A DNA stretch of 64,000 nt from Ascarosepion bandense (taxonomy: Eukaryota > Mollusca > Cephalopoda > Sepiida > Sepiidae): NCBI GenBank assembly GCA_037127315.1, contig JBBBDQ010000191.1, forward strand, positions 14,614,001 through 14,678,000, written 5' to 3'. Made by a program: the position numbers and the translations under genes. This document shows, one piece after another, positions 63,945 to 64,000 of the stretch (its first letter is position 1; each line of letters opens with the position of its first letter). The notes below the pieces were generated by a model that did not search any database, had not been told where the DNA came from, and was given only the letters and a program-made list of their open reading frames with translations.

Positions 63945-64000
63945 CATTACTTTCTCCCATGGTACTTAGATTTTATGAATTTAAGCGCTGTACTAGATTG

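Larger units (their letters stand above)
63040..64000 (+). pseudogene. old jockey-like LINE copy, cut by the window edge
   Basis: Plus-strand WNDYIEFISRFTAKKVESLC near 63070, IYKSTIRSCFKYCCYIWHG (63160-63215) and a later FYKYFHDNCSG near 63330. It resumes at about 63945 with RFYEFKRCTRL. Between these, about 570 bp is inserted, bounded by CTTTCTTCC (63362) and CTTTCTCCC (63950). Confidence 0.78.

Overview
The window looks like intergenic DNA from a repeat-rich animal genome, most likely a cephalopod such as an octopus. The reasons are its many tRNA-headed SINEs, several LINE families in every state of decay, long TA, CA and TCTA microsatellites, and AT-rich spacers. This assignment is inferred from family resemblance; no host gene anchors it. 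I found no convincing host protein-coding gene, no true tRNA or rRNA gene, no CRISPR array and no bacterial-style operon. Almost all protein similarity comes from transposable elements.

Layout. 1-1.2 kb holds a tRNA-like head with a decayed hammerhead ribozyme and a foldback repeat. 1.8-4.4 kb is a minus-strand RTE-like LINE carrying a Helitron-like insertion and an internally deleted mariner. 5-17.7 kb is a mosaic of SINEs, LINE scraps, mariner and hAT derivatives, foldbacks, a 36-bp tandem repeat and two Helitron-like copies. 18.4-24.7 kb is dominated by simple repeats and short duplications, including an array built from LINE 3' sequence. 24.7-28.2 kb is a broken minus-strand LINE with endonuclease, reverse transcriptase (RT) and a terminal zinc finger. 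30-31 kb holds a Penelope-like RT/GIY-YIG remnant. 34.7-38.2 kb is the best preserved element, a jockey-like LINE whose coding region appears to be broken by a single one-base insertion. 39-48 kb contains two older jockey-like copies with nested elements, a second Penelope-like fragment and a 0.9-kb AT minisatellite. 48-64 kb continues with SINEs, foldbacks, a mariner remnant, two Helitron-like copies and more LINE pieces.

The most interesting signal is a set of self-cleaving hammerhead ribozyme motifs. One lies at 54400-54454, 20 bases after a tRNA-like B box. Two identical copies sit head to head in an inverted-repeat element at 55.3-55.6 kb, which is itself inside a Helitron-like element. 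Several further foldbacks with different arm sequences carry eroded versions of the same core (CTGANGA, stem, GAAA). Penelope-like RT fragments in the same window fit the known link between Penelope-like elements and minimal type I hammerheads.

The autonomous families probably supplied the enzymes for the non-autonomous ones. The jockey-like LINE shares its 3' end with a short internally deleted derivative and with a tRNA-headed SINE. Mariner and hAT transposases would have moved the terminal-inverted-repeat MITEs.
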